Below are positions 1 to 8,458 of a stretch of 15,097 bases of DNA, one piece after another. A program made the translations under genes and the position numbers. This DNA comes from Planctomycetota bacterium (GTDB taxonomy: Bacteria; Planctomycetota; PUPC01; JACPCR01). Under the pieces are notes generated by a model that was not told the origin of the DNA, did no database searches, and was given only the letters and a program-made list of their open reading frames with translations. Every line of letters starts with the position of its first letter. Positions within the stretch are counted from its first letter, which is position 1. The stretch covers positions 1-15,097 of the forward strand of contig JASLXP010001236.1 of assembly GCA_030740295.1 (NCBI GenBank), written 5' to 3'.

Positions 1-873
1 CTCTTCATACATCGTAAAGCTCCACCCGGTCGTTCCGCCGCTCTTCTCGACCGCGTATCCGTACCCTGAATCGCTGTATGTAAGAATGGAATTGCCCTGG
101 AGCAGGTTGGCATAGGCCACACCTTTCGAGCCATGCACCTCGGCGCGGTCATCCATTCCACCCAGCTTCGTCCAACTCTCTTCCGCTATGGCCGTGCAGC
201 CGTTTTCGAATTCCAGGATGATAATGCCGTTGTCGTCACCGCGGGTCTTATCCGCGTGAACGGAAGTGCTCATGTGAGCGTAGACCGAACGGATTTCAGG
301 TTTGCCGAGCATCCATCGGAAGAACTCGATCGCGTGGCAGCCCATGTCCATACACACGCCGCCGCCGGATCGGTCGACATCCCAGAAGTGCGGCGCGTGT
401 GGGCCGTCATGTTTTTCGCTTTGCTTGATAAGGGTGGGATCACCGAGCGCGCCCTCATCGAGGAGCTGCTTCAGGCGCACATACTTCGGGGCGAAGCAAA
501 GCTCCTCCGCATACATCAGTTTCACGTTCGCCTTTTCGCATGCGTCGATCATCCGGTCTGCTTCATCCAGATTCAGGCACATGGGCTTTTCGCAGACCAC
601 GTGTTTCCCCGCTGCGGCCGCGTCGACGGTCGCCTGGCAATGCAGGTCGTTCGGGATGCCCAGGGCGATCATGTCAATCTCGTCCATCTCCAGGATCTTC
701 CTGTAATCCGTGAAATGATTCGGGATTCCATGCTGCTCCGCGAACTCGCGGGCGTGTCCCTCAGTGGGTGATGCCACGGCCAGGATCTCAGCATCGGGAA
801 CAGTCTTCAAAGATTCCGCATGAATGGTTGTCACGAACTGTGAGCCGAGCAGGCCTACTCTTACTTTACTCAT
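1..873 (-). CDS. Gfo/Idh/MocA-family NAD(P)-dependent oxidoreductase, C-terminus cut by window edge
   Basis: Read from the ATG at 873, the minus strand is open for 291 codons to the window edge, with no stop. The N-terminus (MSKVRVGLLGSQF) has the Rossmann GxxGxx turn at about residues 8-13. A family-typical CEKPM lies at residues 94-98, where the EKP lysine contacts cofactor and substrate. DMGCHAIEFFRW (about 176-187) carries the conserved Asp and His of the catalytic region. The family oxidises or reduces hydroxyls of sugars, inositols and similar compounds with NAD(P); members run 330-400 residues, so about 50-100 are missing. No signal peptide is seen, so it is probably cytoplasmic. It starts 49 bases after the stop of the giant secreted protein on the same strand, which suggests one transcript and a shared role in catabolism. 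The substrate cannot be told. No strong Shine-Dalgarno is visible, but the family fit fixes this start. Confidence 0.93.
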   Translation of the reverse strand, partial: MSKVRVGLLGSQFVTTIHAESLKTVPDAEILAVASPTEGHAREFAEQHGIPNHFTDYRKILEMDEIDMIALGIPNDLHCQATVDAAAAGKHVVCEKPMCLNLDEADRMIDACEKANVKLMYAEELCFAPKYVRLKQLLDEGALGDPTLIKQSEKHDGPHAPHFWDVDRSGGGVCMDMGCHAIEFFRWMLGKPEIRSVYAHMSTSVHADKTRGDDNGIIILEFENGCTAIAEESWTKLGGMDDRAEVHGSKGVAYANLLQGNSILTYSDSGYGYAVEKSGGTTGWSFTMYEE

Positions 874-922
874 GGCTGTTTCTCTGTATGCATTTCGGTT
901 GAAGCCGTTACTCCAACAAGTC

Positions 923-3900
923 TCATTTCCCTTTGCCCGCACTCAACACCCAGGCGATCAAATCCGCCATCTGCTGTGGCGTCAAGCCCTGCTGGAGGCC
1001 CTCCGGCATGAGGGACTGACCGGTCGTTTGAAGCTGAACAATATCGGCCCGAAGCACTGTTTCCTGCTTTGCTTCAGGCCCCATTAAAGCGATGCTTGTG
1101 GCCGTTTCAGAAACGAGGATGCCGCTCAGGGTTCTTTCGTCCTTTGTCCGGATCACGTAGTTGAGATACTTGGGCTCGACCGATTGGTTCGGATTGAGAA
1201 TGGTGGCCAACAGAGTTTCGGGACGACGGTCTGTGAGCGACGCGAGGTCAGGTCCGACGTGATGACCGATGCTGTTGAGCCGATGACACTGAGCGCAGAG
1301 CTTCTTGAAGGTTTCAAGTCCCGCGGCCGGTTTTGGTTTCAGCTTCAGAGAGGCCTGAAATTTCTGATCATCTTTCTTTGCCCGCGCCTGCTCACCGAAC
1401 AATTTCTGTACTCGCGCTTTCTGTCTTTTGTCCTTCGTTTGAAGGAGCTGCTGCCGAACCGTTGCTTCCAGTTCCGCTGCATTTATCGCGCCCGCCTCGC
1501 AAGCCCTGATGAGTGCGTTCTTCCACGAAGCGCGACTTGTCAGGACTTTGAGGATTCCAGATTTCAGAACCGGTGTGTGTCCTTTCCAATTCTTGATGAG
1601 TGAGGTGGCTACGGATGGGTTCGTCTGCTTTGCCAGGTTGGCCAGAGCGGCTTCCTGAACGAACATCGGCATCTGCGGATTCAGAAAACTGAAAAGGAGC
1701 GTAAGGTCCTCTTCTCCTTTGCCTGGATCGAAGCCAAGCAATGCGATGCCTGCCTTCCTGAGTTCCGGCTCGGCTTTACCATCCTTTGCTTTCTGACGTG
1801 CAAATCCGAAGAGCGCGGAGACTCTTTTGAATGGGTCATCCGTACGATCACCCGCAGCCTCTGAGAGAGCGTGAAGGGAAATTTTCTGGCGACGTAGCTC
1901 TGAAAATAATCTGGCCCCTGCATGAAGCTGAGCGATCGCGAAGGGACGCTCCTTATGGCCTGTCACAGCGGCGACCGCTGCAGTTATCGCCGCATAATTC
2001 TTGAAGGCGGCCGCCTGCTGGATCAGACCCGAGAGGATACCCGAGTCTCTTTCGTTTCTGATGACTGCTGCAAGGACATCCTCGATGTTCTCCTGATTCA
2101 GGGAACTCAGGATCGCAGCCCTCAGATGTGGATCGTCTGATCTGTCTGAGGCCAGTCTGCCAAGCAGTTCAGACGCTTCTTTATGCCTCCATTCCCCTAG
2201 TGAGCACGCAAGCTGAAATCGCACCTTGAGATCGACATCTTTCACGAGGGGCGAAATCGCCTGCTGGAAATCTTTAAAGTCCCTGGACTCCGAAAGCCGA
2301 ACTGCATGCCGCCTGATACCTGGATGGGGATCTTCAAAAGCCTTCTCAAGTTTAGCTGCTTTCAGTTGGCCAAGGCCATCAAGGATGCTGAGCGCGGCCA
2401 GCCTGGTCTGAGGCAACGGTGCGCCAGCAGCGAGACCTTCGAGAGGTCCGATGGTCAGAGGATCGTTTCGCCAGAGGAGCTGAAGATGAACGAGATCCCG
2501 CTGAGTGCCGCTTCGGCTGTTGAGCGCATCGACGAGCTGCGTCGAGGTAAGCGTGTTGATCGTTGGCGCCGGCCTCGGTTCTGATGCGCTTGGCAGTATC
2601 CGGTAGATACGGCCGTGGCCGTTTCCCTCTCGATAAAACGGTGCGAGTTCCTTCTTTCCATGTGCTGGCAAGAACTGCGGGTGTTCGATCATGTAGCGAT
2701 ACATATCGACGACCCAGAGCGCGCCATCCGGCCCGGTACGGGCCATGACCGGTCGACACCATCGATCCTCTGAGGCAAAGAAATCAATCTCGCCGTCGTC
2801 GGCTCTTTGCGCGTGGAAGCTGACGCCATCGGGCTTTACCACATGGTGCTGCACGAGATTGTGAAAGGGCTCGCAGGTGAAGGCGTGCTGTGATGTGGCG
2901 TTCGGGAAGAGCAGGTCATCCCGATAAATCATCGCGGAGCAGGCCGAGGTGTAATGCCCGGAGTTGGGAAAGCTGTGGAAACGCTTCTGTGGTGTTTTTG
3001 CCGGGAAGACTTTCGGATTGCGCGGGAGACGGAGCTGTTTCTTCGGGTCGGGCGGGGCGTAGTGAGGATTTCGGCGGATGTAATGATCGCTGAGCACGTA
3101 ATGCCAAAGCGGGTAGCTGTTCTGGACGCCGAACCAGTTGCCCCAGTCATCGCAATTGCGGCCAAACTGAGAGGGGCCGGACTGCGGTTCGAGAAGATGC
3201 TCATCCGGTCGAATGCGAAAATCGCGGCTGCCGAGTGCGATAGTCTTTCCCGTGGCGGTCGCTTTGATCTTTCGGCCGACGCCGTAACGGGCGTGGTGTC
3301 CTCCGCTTGCGCAGTAGACCCAGTTATCGATGCCCCACCGAAGGCCGTTGATCCGGAGCTGCTGGTTGCCTTCATTGAAACCGGCGAAGAGCACTTTCCG
3401 GACATCCGCACGGCCGTCGTTGTCCGTATCTTCCGCGTAAAGAATGTCGGGCGCCGCGGTGACGAGAATGCCTTTTCGCCACGGAAGGACACCGGTAGGA
3501 AAGCGTACGTTTTCCATGAAAAGCGAAGTGCGATCGTATTTGCCGTCGCCGTTTGAATCGATAAGAAAACGAATGCGCCCTCCCGGTTTTCCTTTGCCAT
3601 CGATGCCGAGCGGGTAGTCCGCCATTTCTGCGACCCAGAGCTTACCGTCCGCGCCCCAGGCGATCGCTACCGGATCCTGAACCAGAGGTTCTGCCGCGAC
3701 GAGTTCGACACGATAGCCCTCGCGCACATGAATGGATTTCAGAGATTCTGCCGGGGTGAGGGGCCTGGATTCCACTCGCGGTTTGGCGGCAGCCGGTGGA
3801 CTCACCTGCTTCACCTCCATCGCTTTGAAGTGGGCCTCGGCCTCCTGCGCGCTGAGGGCTTTGGTGTAGAGGGCAACAAGGTCAACGCGTCCCCTGAAGG

Positions 3901-6667
3901 GAGCGAAATGGTCGCAACGGCCACCGATGAATATGTTCTTGTTCTGGCCAATGGTCGGCACTAAATCCGCATCGATTTCGGGCGCTGTATTTCCGTTGAG
4001 GAAAACACGAATTCTTTTGCCTTTCCGGGTCAGGACGACGTGATTCCATGAACGAAGCGGCAGGAACGTCTTTCCTTCGAGCACTTCGTTTCTGATATTG
4101 CCGTTGAAAACGATGAGCTTGCCGGACGCGATGTGTGAACCTCCGATGCCCAGGTGTTCACCGGGCGCCTTTGTGTCGCCGTCGGGGCCGCGGGAAAAGA
4201 AGTAGCCGGTGACCGGGCGTGCGCTGTTCGGCATCTCATTCCAGAACCACATTTCCGCGGAGTAATCGTTACCGAGAGCGGGGATGGCTGCCGTCATCCG
4301 GCCGCCATTGAAATTGAGTGACTTTCCCCCCGGCTTTCGAATGGAAGCGTTCTTCTCAAGTGCGAGGGCAGGGCTGTCCCCCGCTGCACCTGGCGCTTTG
4401 CCGTCCTTCAATTCGTGTAAAGACCAGAAGGCGACGGGGCCGGTTTTGGTGACCGCGTCAGCGTAGCGTTTCAGATCTTCAGGTTTGTGAGGCCGTTGTG
4501 GATGGAATGCTGCGGTTCGCGGTTTTGCGGGCGGCTTCGGCGGGGTGAGGCCGGATGCCTTGTAGTGGAGTGCGATCTCCTCGGCGGGCAACGCTTTCTG
4601 ATAGAACGCGACGTCGTCGAGTTTGCCTTCGAAGTTGAAGGTGTTGTCGATGCTGCCACCGATGGTGAGTTTCTGCGGCGTGGATTTGGATTTGGATTCG
4701 GTCTTGATTTCCTCCTGGCCGTTGAGAAAGACGGAGACCCGGTCGCCCCTCCGAACGAACGCGACGTGATTCCAGGTGTGCCGAGTGAGCATCGTTGTGC
4801 CAGATGCTTGATCACCGTTCTTGAGAGCGAGCAATCCTGGAGTGGAATCAATGCCGGTAATGAGTAGTCCGTCGCCGTTTTTGGCATCAGTGGTCTTGGC
4901 GCTCCGCGACAAGCCTGTTTCGCCGAATTCGAAAAGGACGCCGGTCGTGGAGCGTGCGCCTTCCGGCATTCCGTTCCACAACCAGAATTCGAGTGAGTAA
5001 TCTCTGCCGGGGCTTACCTCAGCCAGCATGCGGCCGCCTGCGAAATGTGCAGCGCGATTGGGTGTCAGTTCCCAATGCTTGATGTCCTGCGGGTGGCGGC
5101 CCGGCAGGTAGAAGGCCACACCCATTTCGTAATTGCCGTCCTTCTTATTCCCAGAGCTGTCAACGGCGAGCGTGCCGGCAATCTCATCCAGTTGCCAGAG
5201 AGCCGCGGGCTTTGATGCGCGCGCGGCTTTGATGTAATCGTCGTCCGGCACTTTTCGATAGATGCGCTTCTTGTCCGAAACTCTTTCGAGAAGCGCGAGG
5301 AGCGTGTCGACGATCTTTGGCTCTGCGTCTTCTTCGAGCCCGGCTGTACGGGCAGGCCAGGTGGTGTAGCCGCCGAGATGGTGCTGCTCGGGTGGTGGGA
5401 TGTAGCCCTGTCCGCCGTTGGCCAGCTCGATATTGAACGTATGCGCGAGTGGGCTCTGTTTCTTGAGCTTGAGGCCGGTGATGCCGTACACCTCGTTCGG
5501 CAGCGTTGTGATGCCCATCTCACCAATGCGAACGGCCTGGAGTTTGAGCTCCACCTCCGGCTCGTTGTGCAGGAAGACAGCCTCGAGCGCGTAGACCTCT
5601 GGTCGGCTGCGTGGAAGACGATCCTTGGTCTTTTCTGCCACCTGCTTCGCTTGCGCCAATCGTTTCTCATCGGGGACTCGGCGCCGGAGTTTTAATGTTG
5701 TTTCGGCCATGGCGAGCGAGATATCCCGGCGGTACTTCACCTGATCGAGCGCGGTCTGTGCGACTTGGGCGAGTTCGCGGTTGTATTGCTCAAAGCCAGG
5801 TTCGCCCCGCTTTTTCGAATAGTCTCGCCACATGCTGTCGCCGCTCGTGCCCTGGGAGAGCATGCCGACGAAATTCTCCTCCACCTGGTCTTTGCCGAGC
5901 AGGACGGCAAGGGTGTTGCCGAATCTTCCGCACACATCGGCCGAGACAGGCGCGGCGCCGCGATAATGAAACGCGTAGTTGCCCAGAACCGAAAGGAGTT
6001 TTCCGTTCATCCTCCTGACAGCCAGCACAGAGAAATCGACATCGGCCGGACCGGAAGGCCCGGTGTGATTCCGGCTGAGATTGCCGGGATGCATCATGGC
6101 CCGGACGTTACGTTCACCGAAGGGATCTCCGCCGATTCGGTCGGGTCGAAAGATCCAGCGCCGACAGAAATTGTGTTTGTAATCCTTCACCACTCCCCAG
6201 CCGGCCTCCGCGGGCTGCAGATTTTTGTTTGCCTGAACGATGCTTTCGACAATCTTGCCGGGCAGAAACTTTGAGTAGGCTTCGTCGACAGGTGTTCCAA
6301 GAGCGCCCATCACAGAGGGAGCGGAGTGTGTATGCGTCGCCGCAATTAGAATGTTGCTGGATGGTATGCCAGTGAGCCCGGCGGCCTCTTCTTTCGCGGG
6401 ATCGAGCAGTTCCCGCCGGAACATAAGGCTGTCGACGATGACGATTGCCAGCCGCACTTTGCCGTCATCCATCACGAGAGCCCTCGAGTGCAGAGGGCCG
6501 TTGGCCCTGGTGCCGCGCCTGGCCAGAAACCCGCCGCTTACCCACACCGGGTATTTCTGCGAAGTGATATCCACCGCGGCCGCGCCTGCGCGGAGTTGGT
6601 CTTGTGCGTGGGTGGTTGAAATAAGCAAGGGGCAGAGAACAGTTATCAGGATGGCTGGCTTAGGCAT
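923..6667 (-). CDS. Giant secreted fusion: ceramidase-like, two LamG-like domains, PVC-type dehydrogenase propeller, HEAT-like repeats and cytochrome c
   Basis: This is a 1914-residue continuous reading frame. Residues 1-21 look like a signal peptide ending THAQ, so export is likely. Residues about 24-470 resemble the neutral/alkaline ceramidase N-terminal family: VDIT at 32-35, and ATHTHSAPS at 110-118 with metal-ligand-like histidines. Residues about 486-705 and 744-950 are two LamG/concanavalin-like units, each with a WNHV core (632-635, 874-877) and FLNG (647-650, 889-892), probably for carbohydrate binding. Residues about 975-1360 match the Pirellula/Verrucomicrobium-type dehydrogenase propeller, with Asp-rich loops near 1037-1045 and 1079-1088. 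Residues about 1370-1770 are helical HEAT-like repeats. Residues about 1781-1914 form the PVC heme module: CAQCH at 1791-1795, with Met1887 a candidate distal ligand. Domain calls are by motif and expected order; the substrate is unknown. The ATG precedes the signal peptide directly, but no Shine-Dalgarno is clear. The next gene downstream is an oxidoreductase, which fits a degradation unit. Confidence 0.9.
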   Translation of the reverse strand: MPKPAILITVLCPLLISTTHAQDQLRAGAAAVDITSQKYPVWVSGGFLARRGTRANGPLHSRALVMDDGKVRLAIVIVDSLMFRRELLDPAKEEAAGLTGIPSSNILIAATHTHSAPSVMGALGTPVDEAYSKFLPGKIVESIVQANKNLQPAEAGWGVVKDYKHNFCRRWIFRPDRIGGDPFGERNVRAMMHPGNLSRNHTGPSGPADVDFSVLAVRRMNGKLLSVLGNYAFHYRGAAPVSADVCGRFGNTLAVLLGKDQVEENFVGMLSQGTSGDSMWRDYSKKRGEPGFEQYNRELAQVAQTALDQVKYRRDISLAMAETTLKLRRRVPDEKRLAQAKQVAEKTKDRLPRSRPEVYALEAVFLHNEPEVELKLQAVRIGEMGITTLPNEVYGITGLKLKKQSPLAHTFNIELANGGQGYIPPPEQHHLGGYTTWPARTAGLEEDAEPKIVDTLLALLERVSDKKRIYRKVPDDDYIKAARASKPAALWQLDEIAGTLAVDSSGNKKDGNYEMGVAFYLPGRHPQDIKHWELTPNRAAHFAGGRMLAEVSPGRDYSLEFWLWNGMPEGARSTTGVLFEFGETGLSRSAKTTDAKNGDGLLITGIDSTPGLLALKNGDQASGTTMLTRHTWNHVAFVRRGDRVSVFLNGQEEIKTESKSKSTPQKLTIGGSIDNTFNFEGKLDDVAFYQKALPAEEIALHYKASGLTPPKPPAKPRTAAFHPQRPHKPEDLKRYADAVTKTGPVAFWSLHELKDGKAPGAAGDSPALALEKNASIRKPGGKSLNFNGGRMTAAIPALGNDYSAEMWFWNEMPNSARPVTGYFFSRGPDGDTKAPGEHLGIGGSHIASGKLIVFNGNIRNEVLEGKTFLPLRSWNHVVLTRKGKRIRVFLNGNTAPEIDADLVPTIGQNKNIFIGGRCDHFAPFRGRVDLVALYTKALSAQEAEAHFKAMEVKQVSPPAAAKPRVESRPLTPAESLKSIHVREGYRVELVAAEPLVQDPVAIAWGADGKLWVAEMADYPLGIDGKGKPGGRIRFLIDSNGDGKYDRTSLFMENVRFPTGVLPWRKGILVTAAPDILYAEDTDNDGRADVRKVLFAGFNEGNQQLRINGLRWGIDNWVYCASGGHHARYGVGRKIKATATGKTIALGSRDFRIRPDEHLLEPQSGPSQFGRNCDDWGNWFGVQNSYPLWHYVLSDHYIRRNPHYAPPDPKKQLRLPRNPKVFPAKTPQKRFHSFPNSGHYTSACSAMIYRDDLLFPNATSQHAFTCEPFHNLVQHHVVKPDGVSFHAQRADDGEIDFFASEDRWCRPVMARTGPDGALWVVDMYRYMIEHPQFLPAHGKKELAPFYREGNGHGRIYRILPSASEPRPAPTINTLTSTQLVDALNSRSGTQRDLVHLQLLWRNDPLTIGPLEGLAAGAPLPQTRLAALSILDGLGQLKAAKLEKAFEDPHPGIRRHAVRLSESRDFKDFQQAISPLVKDVDLKVRFQLACSLGEWRHKEASELLGRLASDRSDDPHLRAAILSSLNQENIEDVLAAVIRNERDSGILSGLIQQAAAFKNYAAITAAVAAVTGHKERPFAIAQLHAGARLFSELRRQKISLHALSEAAGDRTDDPFKRVSALFGFARQKAKDGKAEPELRKAGIALLGFDPGKGEEDLTLLFSFLNPQMPMFVQEAALANLAKQTNPSVATSLIKNWKGHTPVLKSGILKVLTSRASWKNALIRACEAGAINAAELEATVRQQLLQTKDKRQKARVQKLFGEQARAKKDDQKFQASLKLKPKPAAGLETFKKLCAQCHRLNSIGHHVGPDLASLTDRRPETLLATILNPNQSVEPKYLNYVIRTKDERTLSGILVSETATSIALMGPEAKQETVLRADIVQLQTTGQSLMPEGLQQGLTPQQMADLIAWVLSAGKGK

Positions 6668-6721
6668 TCGTTGATTCAGATGTGGGCAAACGAACTGAAG
6701 GGCAAGCGAATAAATGGAAAA

Positions 6722-6789
6722 TGCATGCCGCCAATTAACCGATCATGCACAAAGCATCAAATCTCGATACGTAATTGGGATGGCATGCA
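6722..6789. repeat. Large imperfect palindrome in a divergent intergenic region
   Basis: TGCATGCC (6722-6729) is the exact reverse complement of GGCATGCA (6782-6789), and CCAATTA (6731-6737) of TAATTGG (6772-6778). Together they make 15 base pairs interrupted only by 1 against 3 unpaired bases, enclosing a 34-base loop that holds a further ATGC/GCAT pair. It sits between two divergently transcribed genes, in the 164-base gap 6668-6831. It could be a regulatory site, an RNA structure in either leader, or the remnant of a small palindromic element. There is no T-run, so a simple intrinsic terminator is unlikely. Confidence 0.6.
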
Positions 6790-6831
6790 GTTTGATTCAC
6801 AAGGGCGGGAACCTCTTCAAGGACCGAAGCC

Positions 6832-7263
6832 GTGAGAATAGTCGCTGTTGACGATGAGCCATACCTGATCGACCTGTATCAGAATATCTTTGAATCCATT
6901 GGCGCTGAAGTCGTTGCCTTCCAGAACCCGGCACGTGCCGTCGATTACCTTATTTCCGGTAACAAGGTAGATCTTGAAGTAACTGATTGGGATATGCCGG
7001 GCGGAACGGGGGGTGCCGCTGTGGAAGAGGCGAAAAAGAGGGACATTTTCACCATTCTATGCTCCGGGTCTGCTCATTTGGGAACAGCATCGCAGGAGTG
7101 CAGCCGACAACCGGTTATTGTTCTGAAGAAGCCCTTCAGCCCCCTCAACTTGCTGGAAATAGTCAGAGAATCGGTAACCGAAGACGGCAAGAATACGACA
7201 AATCTCCATTGGCGGGAGGCTTCAAACGTGGCGGGACTGCAACAGCCTGGATGCAATTACTGA
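6832..7263 (+). CDS. Single-domain response regulator (CheY-like receiver)
   Basis: The 143-residue protein is almost all one receiver domain. All the usual phosphorylation residues are visible: acidic pair Asp7-Asp8, phosphoacceptor Asp52 in VTDWDMPGG, a Ser at 78 in the switch position, and Lys100 in LKKPF. The last 25 or so residues form a short tail with no recognisable output domain, so it should act by protein contact or as a phosphate relay. The start is a GTG at 6832 with AAGGA eight bases upstream (6819-6823); the N-terminal RIVAVDDE beta strand begins right there. No sensor kinase lies in the window, so its partner is unknown. It is divergent from the giant secreted protein and 91 bases upstream of queE, but nothing ties it functionally to either. 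Confidence 0.88.
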   Translation: MRIVAVDDEPYLIDLYQNIFESIGAEVVAFQNPARAVDYLISGNKVDLEVTDWDMPGGTGGAAVEEAKKRDIFTILCSGSAHLGTASQECSRQPVIVLKKPFSPLNLLEIVRESVTEDGKNTTNLHWREASNVAGLQQPGCNY

Positions 7264-7354
7264 GAAGGCTGTTTCGCTATGGCGAGTTTTTCTTATCTCA
7301 ATAAGACTTGACTTCGTCGTTGGGTCTGAGGCTGTTGCATCCATCAATTGGCAG

Positions 7355-7993
7355 ATGTACTCGGTAAAAGAGATTTATTTTACGATCCAGGGAGAGGGCC
7401 GGAATACCGGGCAGGCCGCGGTGTTCCTGCGATTCACAGGCTGCAATCTGTGGTCGGGTCTTGAAGCAGACCGGGCGAAGGCCGTCTGCCAATTCTGCGA
7501 TACGGATTTCGTAGGCACGGGCGGACCGGGCGGCGGTGTATTCAGCTCGGCCGACGAGCTCGCCCAATCCGTTCATCGCATTTGGCAAATGGATGAATCC
7601 AACGGTGCGCAACCTTTCGTTGTGGGCACGGGCGGTGAACCGCTCATTCAGATGGATCAGGAAGTCGTCGATGCGCTCCGCTCGCTCGGGTTTACGGTCG
7701 CCATTGAAACCAACGGTACGCTCCCTGCCCCAAGCGGCATCGACTGGCTGTGCGTCAGCCCGAAGGCCGGCACGGATCTGGCCATCTCAGAAGGCACGGA
7801 ACTTAAACTCGTTTTTCCACAGGAAGGCGTAGAGCCGGCCCATTACGAGCGCCTCAACTTCAAGCACTTCTACCTTCAGCCAATGGACGGCTCGCAGAAG
7901 GAGGAGAACACCAGAATGGCGATCGAATACTGCAAGGCGCATCCAACCTGGAGGCTCAGCCTGCAGACGCACAAGATCCTGGGCTTGCCGTAG
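7355..7993 (+). CDS. queE: 7-carboxy-7-deazaguanine synthase (radical SAM)
   Basis: QueE converts 6-carboxy-5,6,7,8-tetrahydropterin to 7-carboxy-7-deazaguanine with S-adenosylmethionine and a 4Fe-4S cluster, on the way to preQ0 and tRNA queuosine. The 212 residues begin with the family-typical YSVKEIYFTIQGEG. The cluster cysteines are Cys30, Cys45 and Cys48, a CX14CX2C spacing found in one QueE subgroup instead of the classical CX3CX2C. The central GTGGEPL and the ETNGT motif are the expected SAM-binding regions. The length is normal. The start has no clear Shine-Dalgarno. The gene ends in TAG three bases before the convergent peroxiredoxin stop. No queC, queD or queF is nearby, and no preQ1 riboswitch was recognised in the 91 bases upstream. 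Confidence 0.95.
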   Translation: MYSVKEIYFTIQGEGRNTGQAAVFLRFTGCNLWSGLEADRAKAVCQFCDTDFVGTGGPGGGVFSSADELAQSVHRIWQMDESNGAQPFVVGTGGEPLIQMDQEVVDALRSLGFTVAIETNGTLPAPSGIDWLCVSPKAGTDLAISEGTELKLVFPQEGVEPAHYERLNFKHFYLQPMDGSQKEENTRMAIEYCKAHPTWRLSLQTHKILGLP

Positions 7994-7996
7994 GGC

Positions 7997-8458
7997 TCAC
8001 CCCTGGCGTAGAAACTCCAGGATTTCATCGATGTGTTCTTCCGGTTTCACCTGCCGCAGGACCTGGCTGAGCTTGCCGTCGACATCGATCACGAAAGTGG
8101 AGCGCTCGACGCCCATCCGTCCGCCGCGATCCTTCCATACGTCGTATGCTCTGCAGACTTCCTGGTCGGTGTCAGCAAGGAGCGGCATATTCAGATTGAA
8201 CTTCGAGATGAACTGCTGATGCGATCCAAGATCGTCCGGGCTGATGCCGAGGACGACGGTATTCAGCTCTTCAAATTCGCGCTTCAAATCACGGAAGCGG
8301 TATGCTTCCTTTGTTCAGCCGGGTGTGTCGTCTTTGGGATAGAAAAAGACCACGACATTCTGGCCGTTGAGATTGCCGAGACTGGCTCGTCCTCCGTAAG
8401 AAGATTCAAGATCGAAATCAGGGGCAGGCGCACCCAGCCTCAGGCTTTCGTCAGACAT
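7997..8458 (-). CDS. bcp: Bcp/PrxQ-type peroxiredoxin, predicted selenoprotein with in-frame TGA at the peroxidatic position
   Basis: Bcp/PrxQ peroxiredoxins reduce hydroperoxides in the cytoplasm. One frame runs from the ATG at 8458 to the stop at 7997 with a single internal TGA at 8317-8315. Upstream it reads FFYPKDDTPG, downstream TKEAYRFRD: exactly the Bcp active site with the peroxidatic Cys replaced by the TGA codon. The PxxxTxxC geometry is kept, and the conserved catalytic Arg lies in VERSTFVID. Reading TGA as selenocysteine gives 153 residues, with Sec at 48, matching the usual 150-160. The resolving Cys five residues after the catalytic one in E. coli Bcp is Tyr here, so the recycling partner may differ; Cys102 (EVCRAY) is the only cysteine. 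An ATG pair at 8512-8507 in frame would add 18 residues; I prefer 8458 because it matches the family N-terminus, although Shine-Dalgarno support is poor for both. A nonsense mutation is the alternative explanation. Confidence 0.87.
8280..8299 (-). promoter_or_regulatory. Candidate bacterial SECIS element downstream of the Sec codon
   Basis: Numbering from the U of UGA as 1, bases 19-24 (CGCUUC) pair perfectly with 33-38 (GAAGCG) around the 8-base loop CGUGAUUU. The loop starts 21 bases after the UGA and has G as its second base. This agrees with the published general form of bacterial SECIS elements: a short stem-loop inside the coding region, about 16-37 bases after UGA, with a G in the first two loop positions. 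A competing stem, GGAAGC with GCUUCC (8304-8309 with 8293-8298, loop AUACC), lies closer to the UGA and cannot form at the same time. Confidence 0.62.

Noticed and set aside
133..771. A 212-codon plus-strand frame over the first gene.
   Set aside because: The minus strand there encodes a complete Gfo/Idh/MocA N-terminal domain with GxxGxx, EKP and DxxxH motifs, so this is a shadow.
7264..7354. Possible preQ1 riboswitch before queE.
   Set aside because: I could not find a preQ1-type pseudoknot hairpin with an A-rich tail in these 91 bases.
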